64,000 nt of DNA from Puccinia triticina (lineage: Eukaryota; Basidiomycota; Pucciniomycetes; Pucciniales; Pucciniaceae). A model generated the notes under the pieces. It did no database searches and was not told the DNA's origin. It saw only the letters and a list, made by a program, of their open reading frames with translations. The position numbers and the translations under genes are program-made. Each line of letters opens with the position of its first letter. The stretch's first letter is position 1. Below are positions 32,669 through 43,612 of the stretch, one piece after another. Location: contig NC_070574.1 of assembly GCF_026914185.1 (NCBI RefSeq), positions 3,038,501 to 3,102,500 on the forward strand. Direction: 5' to 3'.

Positions 32669-33131
32669 ATGACTCGTCAGTTTTTCAACGCTCTCTTCAA
32701 AAACGCTTCGCAAGACTCCAAGCCGACTGTACTGACATCCTCGAATCTGTGTCTATCCTCCAATCTGAACCGACCTCTACACCTACACCTCTTGTCCCTC
32801 TTCGTCGGTCGCAACTTGATTCGACAATCGTTTTCCCTGAATCGGAACTCATCTAGGTGGCAATCAACGCGAAAATGACCGAGCTAAAGCGGCGAAGAAG
32901 CTCGCTGATCTCCAAAAGAGCAAGCAGAAAGAGTCTGCTGCTTCCTTGACAAGACGACGAGAGGAAGACGCCCAAAAGATGCGAGAGAAACAAGCAGTAA
33001 GTAACTTATCAGCCAAACTATTTCTTCATGGTCTCAAGCGACGTCAGATGTTGATGGTCCTTTATTTGTTGGACGAATAGAAAGCTTTGGCATTGAAAGG
33101 GGAAAGTGGGGGAGGGACGGCGAAGAAATGA
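32669..33131 (+). CDS. SERF/4F5 family small protein
   Basis: 65 residues from three exons: 32669-32675 (only 7 nt), 32857-32996 and 33081-33131, introns 181 and 84 bp, GT-AG. Exon 1 encodes MTR plus one base, and the splice regenerates the family N-terminus MTRGNQRENDRAKA. The middle is Lys/Arg/Glu rich (KSKQKESAASLTRRREEDAQ, KMREKQ) and the C-terminus ends in two lysines. This matches 4F5/SERF proteins, small, highly charged and disordered proteins that bind nucleic acid and promote amyloid formation in animals; the fungal role is not settled. The tiny first exon makes this gene easy to miss. Confidence rests on the family match, not on transcript evidence. Confidence 0.87.
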
Positions 33132-33743
33132 GCCGACCAATGCATTTCTACCCCAGACCATTTCTTGTTCCTATCCCTACATCGGTCGATTTCCAATGAC
33201 TCGGCCATAAACAAGTGACAAATAATATATGCGCGGATCTCCACTTGGGTCGGATCTATCGACTCTCAATCAAGCCGGTAGATCTATCGACATCGTCGGC
33301 TTTGCCTTGTTTACCATCCTCATACCACCCGCCTCGTCTCTTGCTATCCTCTCGCAATCTTCTCCTGTGAATCCTTCAATCATCTACCTCTTCTTGACAT
33401 GCTTTTTTTTCTTAGATATGTGCTCCACTTCCCGGAGCACACCTTTTTTCGCTTGTACATGTACATTTCTGAATCGTTTTTTTCTCCCCCTTTTGCTCAA
33501 TCCAGATCAAAATATTCTACACAGCAAGCAAACGCTGATTGAATAAACCACCGAGCTGAACACCGTTCACTAACATGTCACCCTCCCGGTGTGTAAGAGG
33601 AAACATTTCCAGAAGTTTTTATGCCAGGAAAGACTTTTTGCAAAAGCGGTCTTTCCTGTCAAGCTGTACGAGAAACAGATCCAGCATTATCGTCCTGGCG
33701 GTGCTCACACAGGAAGACTCGTAAGGATATATGGATCAATTGC
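33132..33743. other. Intergenic, no feature seen
   Basis: This is downstream of SERF, with T-rich segments near 33405 and 33470. A 9-bp duplication atcaattgc at its right edge belongs to the next element. No gene is supported. Confidence 0.4.
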
Positions 33744-34392
33744 CTAACTTAACACAAGACCCTCTTCGGAGGGCCTGGTGCAGCCTGGCTGGCGCGGAGC
33801 GCCCCTCGCGAAGCGAGCCTCCGAAGGAGGGACTTGCGCCGTATACCCCCCTACCCGCCCTACTCTTTTTGGCATTTGGCAGGGCATTATTTTAGAAACA
33901 CTATCAAATTTGATCCACTCAACCTTTTTTTTTTCTTGTTCAGTGTGCCATGACCGCCTGCTTCTTCTCTACAAGCATGCCGAAAATCAAGTGTCCCACT
34001 CACTTCAAAATTGGTCTTTTTCCTTGTTTTCCATGGGCAATACATCTGCAGGCTGCTTATGTAATGTAAAGCCACCAGTCAGAGTACAGGGAGTGATGCC
34101 ATCAAACCTGAGCACTTTGAAAGTCTTATTATGACAGTAAAAAATGGTGAGAAGGTCCAAAAATAATGCTACATGTCCTACAAGATGCAGGAGAAGGAAG
34201 GGGTCATTTGGCTCAGCGGAACCTTCATTCTATTCCTCACGACTGAGGAGGTACAAGCAATAGAATGGAAAACAGCAAAAAAATAAGAAAGAGTAGGGCA
34301 AGCACTGGCGCATAGTGTATAAGTCCCTCCTTCGGAGGGTCCCTGCGGGGCGGCGTCCCCCCTCCACAAAGAGAGGGTCTTAGTTAAGTTAG
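33744..34392. mobile_element. MULE-like non-autonomous element
   Basis: 649 bp with terminal inverted repeats CTAACTTAACACAAGACCC and CTAACTTAACTAAGACCC, flanked by a perfect 9-bp duplication atcaattgc (33735-33743 and 34393-34401). A 9-bp TSD is typical of Mutator-like elements. Just inside each end is a GC-rich hairpin (cctcttcggagg, cctccttcggagg). No protein is encoded. Fragments of the same ends occur near 20548, 36617, 37226 and 43613. Confidence 0.83.
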
Positions 34393-34648
34393 ATCAATTG
34401 CCTTCTCTGCAAGGAAGTCACATACTTCAGGTAAAACTTTTACGATACCGAACGGACTCTCCAGACGCCCGTCGGATCCTGACAAGGAAAAAGGTCGTGG
34501 CTTTGATGAGGAGAAGACTGGCTGAAACTACAATCCGGGGTTTGGAACTAAAACCGGCTTTTTCAGTTTGGCTGGTGGGGACAACCGCTAACTTAACCAA
34601 CCTTAAACACAAGTCCCAGCCTTCGTGCATGCAGCATTTGGCTGGTTG

Positions 34649-34984
34649 CAATGGTGGACCAATACACTAACGTTATTTGTTAGTGTAGTGTATTTTAGCC
34701 AAAAGCAGCTAACAATAACAACATTTTCTGTTATCTTGTTTTTTGTGTTGCTAACAATACAGGAACTTGCCCGGGAAATAGTGATGGATAACAGCAATAA
34801 CTGTTATTGTATCCTGTTAGTAGCAATAAAAGGCCTGTTATTGTTGTTATTGCTGTTGTGTCCTGTTATTGTTAGTATGGATACTTGTATCTCAGATAAC
34901 AAATAACATGAATTTGGGAGTCAATAAAATGGCTACACTAACAGTTATTGTCCAATAACGTTAGCGTAGTGCAGTGGCCCATTG
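34649..34984. mobile_element. CAATGG-ended palindromic element, short copy
   Basis: 336 bp bounded by CAATGGTGGACC and the complement of CAATGGGCCAC, with an inner inverted repeat CACTAACGTTATT/AATAACGTTAGCG. The centre is rich in GTTATTGTT-type repeats. No TSD is seen. Its ends resemble those of the 1.2-kb element at 53822-55018. Confidence 0.55.
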
Positions 34985-35539
34985 CTGCCAGTGGTTGCAA
35001 AGCAACCCAAGCTTGTACAGCCTCTCCGTCAAGTGCACGAAGTGCGGGAGAGGCTTGTCCAATGCGGACTTGCTTGCGTGTCACGGTTGGAATTTTTTAG
35101 TGGTTTTTCTCTCTAAAAGCCACCAAAAATACAGTTTTTGCTTTTTGGAGACCAAAATCAGGCATGGTATGCTCAAGATGTGGATCTTCATTCATGTCAA
35201 AAAACATTTCCAAATTTCCACAAAATGTAGAGACCAATTTTTTTACGAGAAATTTGTGGTCCAACTAGAATTTGGAGTTTTTTTTTTTTTCAAACTTGAC
35301 CATTTCATATGTAACCCTTGGAGGTTGAGCTTACTGTCCCATAACCGTACACATAAAATTTTTGAACATATTTTATCAGTGAGACACTGATTTACAAAAA
35401 AAGGAAATGAATGGTGAGTTCAATATTTTGACATTTTGGTGTTTTTAGAAAATTCACTCTGGATCCAATTTTCAAGGTTTTCCCATAAAAATTGGTTGAG
35501 GACCTCCGCAGGGTCCTGAGCTACACCCTACACTAGTTT
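34985..35539. other. Intergenic, no feature seen
   Basis: No gene, and only a T tract near 35278 stands out. Confidence 0.35.
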
Positions 35540-36513
35540 ACACCACAAGGCGCATTCCTGGAAATGTGCTGCATCCTGCGGACGTTTCTGACTGAGAAAT
35601 GTCCAGAGGATGTCCGTGGAGCATCCAGCGGACGCAAGGGGCAATGAGCATCACTCGGACGCTTCCAGCAGCGTCCAAGTGATGCTTTGTCCTTCAAACC
35701 ATTGGGCGGACATCAAAAATTGCCGCCGTCCATTGGATACTCTCAAATTGAGAGTGTCCAATGGACATCTTGACAGTCCAAACACACTCAATCAGGTCAT
35801 CTCTCAATGACTGGTCTGTGCCAGTCATTGAGGGAATCAGGTCTTGCCGGTCATTGAGAGGACTCAGGTCTCCTCTTGATGACTGGTCTGTGCCGGTCAT
35901 TGAGGGGACTCAGGTCTCCTCTTGATGACCGGTAGAGACAGGTCATCAAGAGGGTCTTGCCAGTCATTGAGCAATGGACATGAGACAAAGCTGTCAAGCG
36001 GAAACTCTCCGTTGAGAGTGTCTGGTGGACACCAAAACTGTTGTCCATTGGACACTCTGGCTGGACTGTCCAATGGATGTTTGGAAACAAGTCTCCAGTT
36101 TGTTGTGGTGGGTGTGAGGGCCTCTTCAGCATAGCTGGCATGTTGTAGCCGGTAGTGACTGCCCTAGATACAGCCATACCCCCACCCCCTCCCGTGTTTG
36201 ATTCCAGGTCTGCTGCCCCCCCCCACCCCGCTCGCTAATCATCCATCCACCACCAGCCCATTGGGCCACCCGCGGTCAAACACCCCGCATACACTCAGGC
36301 CAGTAAGCCTGGCCTAATATTTTTACCCAAAGGGCATGGTGGCTGACATCCCGCTGATGTTTGCTCGCCATCCAGCGGATGCATACAAGAGAAACGTCCG
36401 CCATTGCGCAATGCAAGTGGCATCCAGCGGACGTTTCCTGCCATGCCAGAGCTGTACATCTGCGCACAAGTCCAAATGCATGTCTGATCAACGTCCGTGA
36501 CAACCTGTGGTGT
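35540..36513. mobile_element. ACACCACGG-ended palindromic element, copy 2
   Basis: 974 bp, reverse complement of 17461-19421 minus the solo LTR. It keeps the hairpin chain (for instance gacgcttccagcagcgtcc near 35658) and the minisatellite at about 35795-35965. Ends are ACACCACAAGGCG and ACACCACAGGTTG. No coding capacity. Flanks show no convincing duplication. Confidence 0.78.
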
Positions 36514-38259
36514 ACATCTTTGCGGAGTTTTATGCAAGGGAGGTGGGGCCCACAAAAAGTGTGTTACACCAAAACAGCTCAACCGTGACACAGTTACATT
36601 GCCACTTTAGATTCAAGTCCCTCCTTCAAAGGGTTGCTCGCGCGAGTGACTGCCCTGCAGAAGGCGGGGCTTGTGTTAAGTTTGGAAGCAACCCCAACTG
36701 GAGGGAGGGCCTTGCACACTACATAAAACACTTCTCTCACATGAGCCAATTCCAAGGTTTGGCTGGGAGTAGCCTTGTTTGCATCACCACACTCTCAACA
36801 CTCAACATAGTCTTTCTAGTTTTTGATACATCATAGTTCTACATGTTCTTGATTTTTGCATTTTTTTTATCACAAAATGTTGACTGTATCCAGTGGAAAG
36901 AAATTGTCCAAGTTCAAGATTTTGAACTTTGATTTGGCTTGTGCCCCATAGTTCAAGGACCGTGCGCAGTCATTCCACTTCTTGTTGTTGAGTTTGAAAT
37001 GTGATGCAAGGAGAGCACAACAATAAATAAAATACTGAAAAATCAAGCAGATGGTGACCTGTCAGAAAAACCAAAAAAGAAAAAAAACTGGTCAATGGAA
37101 TAGAAACCAGGAGAGAAGTAATGGCGTGTTGTGGCATCTGGCTCACGCCAGCTTTGTGTTTTAGTGCATAAGCTTCTCTGGTCAGACTGGGCTGCCGCCC
37201 AGACCTGCTCACCACAAGTGGCTTGTTAAGCTTGTAACTTAATTAAGTCCCTCTGTTGGAGGGGGGATGCCGTGCCGCAGGGACCCTCTGCGGGCACCAA
37301 CTATGAGCATACCTTTGCCCTCACGGCAACTTTCACGTCTATGCGGATCCTTCTAGCCACTGTGGCACAAAACAAGTGACCCATCTACAATTTTGATTTT
37401 GTGGCAGCTTACCTCAACCCCATTGATTAGGAAGTCTGGGTAGAACCACCAGACAGACTTGATGCACAACTATGAGAGGTGTGTCTGCTTCAACGTTGTG
37501 GAACTCCTATGGTGCCAGGCCGTAGGCGGTGCTTGGAAGGGAAAGTGGTGATAAGCCTGCCTTCCTGTGAGGTCCTGGGATGAATGAGATCTGAGAAAAC
37601 CAGAGAAAGGGGGTTGAACAACAATGTCAGTGAGACTTGTTGGCGGGTTTGGGGGTTGAGGATCTGGAAAGGGATGCTGATGAGGATCTTCAGGGTTGAT
37701 AAGGATCTGATGAGGTGATGAGGATAAGGATCTGAGAATCTTGATGGTGTATTTCGTGGATCAGAAGACTGCCATGCCTCCCCATCATCTGAGTTCGAAG
37801 TTTGAACTCAGACTCGAGGAAGTGAACATGTCACAGACATGTTCATCACATCCCTAACTACAAACAAGCTCTGCACAACACAAACAAAAAAAAACACACA
37901 CACAAAGAAAAGATCAACCACATACATAGAAAAATGAGGACGGGTGCAATGGATCAAAAAGAACAGAGAGAAAAATCAACAACAATCATCAAGATCAATC
38001 ATAACATCTTGAATCTTGAGCTTGAGATTTGAGATGGATAATCTTGAAGTCTTGATCTTGATAACTGGTTACTTGAATCTTGAGTCTTCATCTGGATCTT
38101 GAACCATGGAGTGTCTGTACCATTTTGCTCACCACAACGTGCCCTCTATGGTACAAAAAAGGTGGTGTACTGCTGGTGGAAACACATGAGCAAAGCTCTT
38201 GCCAACTTGGGTTACATCTCCAGTTATTATGATTTTAGCAAGGCTGAAACGCTGCGCTG
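36514..38259. other. Intergenic with MULE-like end fragments
   Basis: No gene is supported. 36617-36684 and 37226-37300 resemble the GC-rich ends of the MULE-like family (for example ggggcttgtgttaag; cttaattaagtccctc). 37640-38105 is dominated by short degenerate gatgaggat and cttgatcttga repeats. Confidence 0.45.
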
Positions 38260-38435
38260 CACTACAAAAAAGCAGTCTTTTAGCGCAGCGCAGTGGCTCC
38301 CCGCTGCGTTACAAATAGCGGGGCCCCGCTTTTTCCCCAACCCAAAAAGCGGTAGCGCAGCGGGTGGGGCCGCTTCTTTCAGCACCGCGCAGCGGCCACC
38401 AAAAAAGCTGTGCTGCGCTTTTTTGGTTGGCAGTG
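38260..38435. repeat. GCGGTAGCGCAGCGG hairpin repeat, copy 1
   Basis: A GC-rich sequence of serial hairpins beginning CACTACAAAAAAGC and ending with the complement of CACTGCCAACCAAAAAAGC. A direct second copy of its core (acccaaaaagcggta, gcagcgg and ggggccgct blocks) is at about 40185-40325. The CACTA-like ends suggest a MITE, but no duplication flanks it. Confidence 0.55.
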
Positions 38436-38639
38436 GGGGAGCGCTACACCACTGGTGTGATTGGATGGATTCTTAACATTGCCCTGACATTGGTGTCGCC
38501 AAGATTTCAGTGCAAAACCCTGTGACATCAGGGAAATGTTAGGAGAAGGTTGGCATCAGCTTGATGCCTGGGTTGATGTCGGTCAAACTTGATTGTCGCC
38601 GTGCTGTCACCAGGATGTTGCTTTGCTGTGACATCCTGG

Positions 38640-39742
38640 CACCAGGGGAGATATGTTCCCACTCCCCAGGGAGTGCCAGAGCTGAATTTTATGTGAGTTT
38701 TGGTTGGATGTGGGCCTGATGTGGATTAGTAACTCATCACTAGATGAATTGTCAAGTGGATGGAGAACTGATTCAGAAGTCAGTCAGAATTGATTTGGGA
38801 CTCAACACAATGTTGTGTGGAATTCTCTTGTTTTCTAGGTACAACTGGAGGAAAAAATATGATGAAATGACATTTCACCCAAATCCAACTCATCAATTGC
38901 TCCTGTTTGCTGATGTTGAAGGATAGAAAAGCAAAATTGACATTCTAAAATGTAATTCCTTTGAAAAAATGGGTTTCTTGTAATTCACATCATATGCCCT
39001 CATGTACAAAATTAAAGTAAAATTCAACTTGGTATTATTGGGTTTAAAATTTTGGAATGTGGTTATAATGTTGCGGTAAAAGTAGTGAAACCCATTCTCT
39101 TGAAAATGCGGGAATTGATTTGAATTTGGCTAAAAAAATGGTGAAAAACTTTTTCAATAGGGTGAAACTCTGAGTTAAGTCAAGGTTGGACTGCAGTGCC
39201 ACTCCAGTTTGGCCAGATATCCTCGCCTCCTCACAAAAATGATCTGGTGAATTTTGCTTTTTTTTGCTTTTCAAAATTCACATGTGCACATGCCAGTGAA
39301 CCTTTTTGCACTTGGCCAATAGTCACCCTGATGTACGCGCGTAAATTGATGTGGAAATATCACAGGATGGGCCTTTCACGGCCACATGAAAAGTAAAAGC
39401 TTTGCATTGAGACACCAATTGTCCCCCTGATGTACGCGAGTACATGAGGGGGACAATATCAGAGGCTGGGCCTCTCACATCTCCACAAAAAGGACACACT
39501 GGTCACAGAGCCAAGAAAGGCATATATTCTGGATGAGTTCTGGATGAATTCTAGATGAGTTCTGGATGATTTCTTTGAAAGTTATGGGTTATTTCAGGAT
39601 GATTTCCAGCTGATTTCCACAGCTGACTTCTAGTCTTTTTCATACCTATCCAATTTTTATTTACCAAAGGCCTCAAGCACAGTTATGGAAAAAAGTTATG
39701 GTAGGGCACTCCCTGGGGAGTGGGAACATATCTCCCCTGGTG
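38640..39742. mobile_element. CACTA-like element with perfect 38-bp TIR
   Basis: 1103 bp. The terminal inverted repeat is a perfect 38 bp beginning CACCAGGGGAGATATG, at 38640-38677 and 39705-39742. A 3-bp duplication tgg flanks it (38637-38639 and 39743-39745). CAC-ended TIRs with 3-bp TSDs are characteristic of CACTA (EnSpm). The interior has two direct copies of a ctgatgtacgcg-containing block (about 39300-39400 and 39415-39490). No transposase fragment was recognised. Confidence 0.82.
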
Positions 39743-39745
39743 TGG

Positions 39746-40632
39746 TAGTATCTGAGCGGCGATCCCCACAACTTTTGCACTGCACGGGCGTTGAGTATGC
39801 TGGTGCGCTTGCGCAAAGAGCAGCAAATTGGATATAGGTGTTGCTGCAATGATGTGACCAACATGCACTGTAGTCAATGTGGGGATGCGTGATGATGTAC
39901 CCAGTAGCGCGCTGGCGCACCGCAGCTGAGTGGTGAGTGTTTGATTCCTACCTGAAGCAGGGCCTCCCTTGGGGGTTTCCAAGTGCTTTTTGGGGGGTGG
40001 GTATCTTCCCACGGCATCACCCCGACGCCTCCAACACAGTGAGGTGTTGTCGGTGCCTGACACCCGCCTGACATAATGTCGTGGCAACCCGACCAGGATG
40101 TAAAGTCTTGCAGGGGCTGGCAATATTGCCCTGATATTGCCAAGGCATTGGGCTGATATCCAGCTGCACCGGTGGTGTACGCGGCCAGCTCAAAAAGCAG
40201 TAGCGCAGCAATGGTTCCGCTGCGCTACCTCTGAAAGTAGCAGGTCCCGGCTTCTTGCCAGACCCAAAAAGCGGTAGTGCAGCGGGCGGGGCCGCTATTT
40301 TCAGCGCCGTGTAGCGGTGTGGTGATTTATATAGGGAGGTGTGGTAGAATGTCCACTTGGAGATAGCGTGGGCGGGAATGCACAGAGCGGCTGAGCGCAG
40401 AGTGCATTCTGGTGACATAAGCACTGAGGATGATGTCAGAAAGCAGACTAAGAAAGCTTACGGAAAGTCACACTTGGATGGAATGCACGGATTGCAGATT
40501 GCAGATCACGGATTTTGGATCGGATAGTCAGACCGGGGCGGAAAAACAGGGCTGGACTGCGGCGGACTACACTCGTGGACTGGTAGCAGCGGCGTGTCAG
40601 AAGGTGAGCCAAGGCAGCCAAAGCCGGGGTCA
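39746..40632. other. Repeat-derived sequence
   Basis: This probably continues the older element into which 38640-39742 inserted. It includes the second GCGGTAGCGCAGCGG hairpin copy at about 40185-40325. Open frames on the minus strand (40123-39683 and others) have no recognisable domain. Confidence 0.4.
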
Positions 40633-41536
40633 TATGATGAAGCTCTGAAGCGCCTTGAGACTCAATCAAAAGGGAGTCTTGAGATTAAATGGTCCAAAGG
40701 GCTGAAAAGCATGGGGGGCATTAAGATCACTAGGACAGCGGACGGTTTTGAGCTGACTCAACCAAACTTGATTGAGAAAATTTTGCAGGAACAATGGGAA
40801 AGTATCACATCTCATAGTAACCCACAACCTGAAGGCTACACTGCAAACGGTGAGGAATCTTGTGCCAGCATCAACAGCAAGGACTATCTCTCAACCATAG
40901 GAGGTTTGAGCTATGTTGCAGTTAGAACCAGGCCAGACATAGCATTCAGCGTGAAATATCTGGCCCGCTTCTTGCCCCAGCCATCTACACAACACTGGAA
41001 GGGTCTCAAACACCTTCTTGGATACCTGGCAAGAAAAAAGGGAGTTCCCCTGGAGATCCACGCAAAATGCAAGTTCTTGCCGGTCAAATGCTATGCAGAT
41101 GTGAATTGGGGTGGGCCTAACTCTAGATCCACTTACAGTGTGATCATCCGTCTGCATGGCGCACCTTTCATGTGGGTCTTGCACAGATTAGTCACAGTAG
41201 CGAGTTCAACATGCCAGGCAGAATACATGACCTTAAAACACACAACCAGACACACATTATGGATCTGGAATCTGTTATTTGACGGCTTTGGTGGAAGTTT
41301 TTGGGTTAAGATTCTCTGACAATCAATCCGCCTTGAAAATTGGCTGCAAAGATGCATCAAAAAAGAGGACACATAATGTGGAACACAATTTCTACATGAC
41401 AAATCAGGCACTTTTTGAACAGAAGACTTCTCTCAAATGGATCCCCAGGAAGGACCAAATTGTGGATGTTCTCCCCAAGTCCCTAGGAAAAATATTACAC
41501 AAGAAATGTGGGAGGGCTATTCAGGGTTTTGTCTAA
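40633..41536 (+). pseudogene. Ty1/copia Pol remnant: RT end and RNase H
   Basis: This is the 3' portion of a copia-type pol. Family sequence includes GIKITRTADGFELTQ, YLSTIGGLSYVAVRTRPDIA (the usual pre-RNase H block), the RNase H aspartate in CYADVNWGG, the glutamate in CQAEYMTL, and DNQSALKI. A frame change lies near 41290-41310, after which the frame continues to KHxxVxHF-like HNVEHNFYM and the stop at 41534-41536. Integrase, the catalytic RT box and the 5' LTR are missing, so this is a 5'-truncated, inactive copy. Confidence 0.88.
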
Positions 41537-41597
41537 TGATATTTTATTTCTTTATTATTATTACTTTCTTTTCCTCCTTTCTATTGTGTCTTGTTAA

Positions 41598-41624
41598 GGG
41601 GGGGGGGGGGGGGGGGGGGGGGGA
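41598..41624 (+). other. Polypurine tract of the copia remnant (26 G)
   Basis: Twenty-six consecutive G then A, between the pol end and a TGTTG start. It occupies the place where the plus-strand primer of a copia element should lie. The exact number of G may be unreliable in any assembly. Confidence 0.6.
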
Positions 41625-41744
41625 TGTTGTGAAATAGTCATAGTGCCTGACTGCACCACATGTCACAGACTTGTGGTTACAGTATATTTTCTTTCTCTCT
41701 CTATAATGTAAAATCTATTGATTTCTTGAACTCTCCATCCAACA
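41625..41744 (+). repeat. Candidate copia 3' LTR
   Basis: A 120-bp segment starting TGTTG directly after the polypurine tract and ending CAACA, giving perfect 5-bp inverted ends typical of copia LTRs. There is no second LTR to compare with, so the right edge is an inference. Confidence 0.5.
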
Positions 41745-43612
41745 TTCAGCACGCCCACAAACAATGTTCTAGATGGAAGACCCCAAAGCAAATGTAGCTT
41801 CACCCTATTAGTTGTTCAAGGACACCCCCCTGGTTTCAACCTTATATAATCTTGCATTTATGAACTCCGCACTCCCACACACATTCTTCTAGATGGAAGA
41901 ACCCTAAGCAAATTTTGCTCTGCAGGTAACTTCATGCTATCAGTAATTCAAGAAACATTTTCATGCTTTCCAGGTTACTTCATGCTATCAGTAATCCCCC
42001 CCCCCCCCCCCCCCCTCAGTCTGTTGTGCCCTGCTGTCACATAGGCCAATCAGGCCCACATTATCCTGGATGGAGGACTCTGGAGAAAATTTGGTCTGCA
42101 GGTGACTTCACCGTATTAGTTTATCCAGAACACCCCCATGCTTTCAGCCTTATGTAATCTTGCATTTATGAACTCTGCACTCCCACCCACACTCTTCTCA
42201 ATGAAAGACCCCAAAGCAAATTGTGGTCTGCAGGTAACTTCACCCTATTAGTTGTTCAAGAACACCCCCATGCTGCCAACCTCATATAATCTTGCATTCA
42301 TGAACGTGGCACTACTGCCCACACTTTTCTAGATGGAAGACCCCAAAGCAAATTTTGGTCTGCAAGTATCATGCTATCAGTAATTCAAGAAACATTTTCA
42401 TGCTCTCCAGGTAACTTCAAGCTATCAGTAATCACCCCCCCCCCTCAATCTGTTGTGTCCTGCTGTCACATGCACCACTCAGGCCCACCTTATCCCAGAT
42501 GGAGTACTCTGGTGAAAATCTGGTCTGCAGGTGACTTCACCCTATTAGTTTTTCCAAAACATCCCCATGCTTTCAGCCTTATGTAATCTTGCATTTATGA
42601 TCTTGGCACTCCCACCCACACTCTTCTAGATGAAATAACCTGAAGCAAATTTTGGTCTGCAGATAACTTCACCCTATTACTTTTCAAAGAAAACCCCCAT
42701 GCTTTCAACCTTATATAATTCTGAATTTATGGACTTGGCACTCCCCCCCACATACTCCTAGATGGAAGACCCCAAAGCAAATTTTGGTCTGCAGGTAACT
42801 TCACCCTATTACTTTTCCAAGAAACCCCCATGCTTTCAACCTTATATAATCTTGCATCTATGGACTTGGACCTCCCACCCACACTCTTCTAGATGGAAGA
42901 CCGCAAAGCAAATTTTGGTCTTTAGGTCACTTCACCCTATCATTAATTTAAGAAATGTTTTCATGCTTTCCAGGTAACTGCATGCTATCAACAATTCTCC
43001 CCCTCAATCTGTTGTGCCTTGCTGTCACATACACCACTCAGGCCCACTTTATCCTAGATGGAGGACTCTGGAGAAAATTTGGTCTGCAGGTAACTTCACC
43101 CTATTGCTTTACCAAGAGCACCCCCATGCTTTCAACCTTATGTAATCTTGCATTTATGGACTTGGCACTCCCATCCACATTCTTCTAGATAGAAGACCCC
43201 AAAGCAAATTTTGGTCTGCAGGTAACTTCACCTTATTAGTTTTTCAAGAACACCCCCATGCTTTCAACCTTACACAATCTTGCATTTATGGACTTGGCAC
43301 TATTGCCCACACTCTTCTAGATGGAAGACCCTGAAGCAAATTTTGGTCACCAGGTAACTTCATGCTATCAGTAATTCAAGAAATGTTTTTATGCTTTCCA
43401 GGGAGCTTCATGCCATCAGTAATCCCCCCCTCAATCTGTTGTGCCTTGCTGTCACATAGGCCACTCAGGCCCTTATTATCTTAGATGGAAGACTCCGGAG
43501 AAAATTTGGTCTGTAGGTCAGTTCACCCTGTTGCTTTTCCAAGAACAACCCCATGCTTTCAACCTTACATAATCTTGCATTTATGAACTCAGCACTCCCA
43601 TCCACATTCTTC
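41745..43612. repeat. Satellite array with about 132-bp unit and inserted alternate segments
   Basis: Tandem units share tctagatggaagacccc, gcaaattttggtctgcagg, aacttcaccctatta, cccccatgctttcaacc and cttgcatttatgaactt; neighbouring starts near 42198/42332, 42629/42758/42890 and 43187/43319 are 129-134 bp apart. A different segment with a C run and tcaatctgttgtg(c/t)cctgctgtcac recurs near 41996, 42432, 43000 and 43425, giving a longer composite period. Open frames here reflect the repeat and are not genes. Confidence 0.85.

Noticed and set aside
32366..32878. 170-codon open frame on the plus strand
   Set aside because: It overlaps the SERF start in another frame and runs through its first intron. 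Its sequence has no family match, while splicing 32675 to 32857 restores a recognised protein.
35540..36513. 8-bp TSD (gtttacac/gtgtacat) for copy 2 of the hairpin-chain element
   Set aside because: It matches at only six of eight positions and copy 1 shows nothing comparable.
38260..40325. The two GCGGTAGCGCAGCGG copies as a pair of LTRs
   Set aside because: They are direct repeats 1.9 kb apart, but they lack TG...CA ends and TSDs, and each is itself a hairpin; a MITE is simpler.
39683..40424. Overlapping open frames of 75-146 codons on the minus strand
   Set aside because: They are mutually overlapping, contain repeat sequence and have no recognisable domain.
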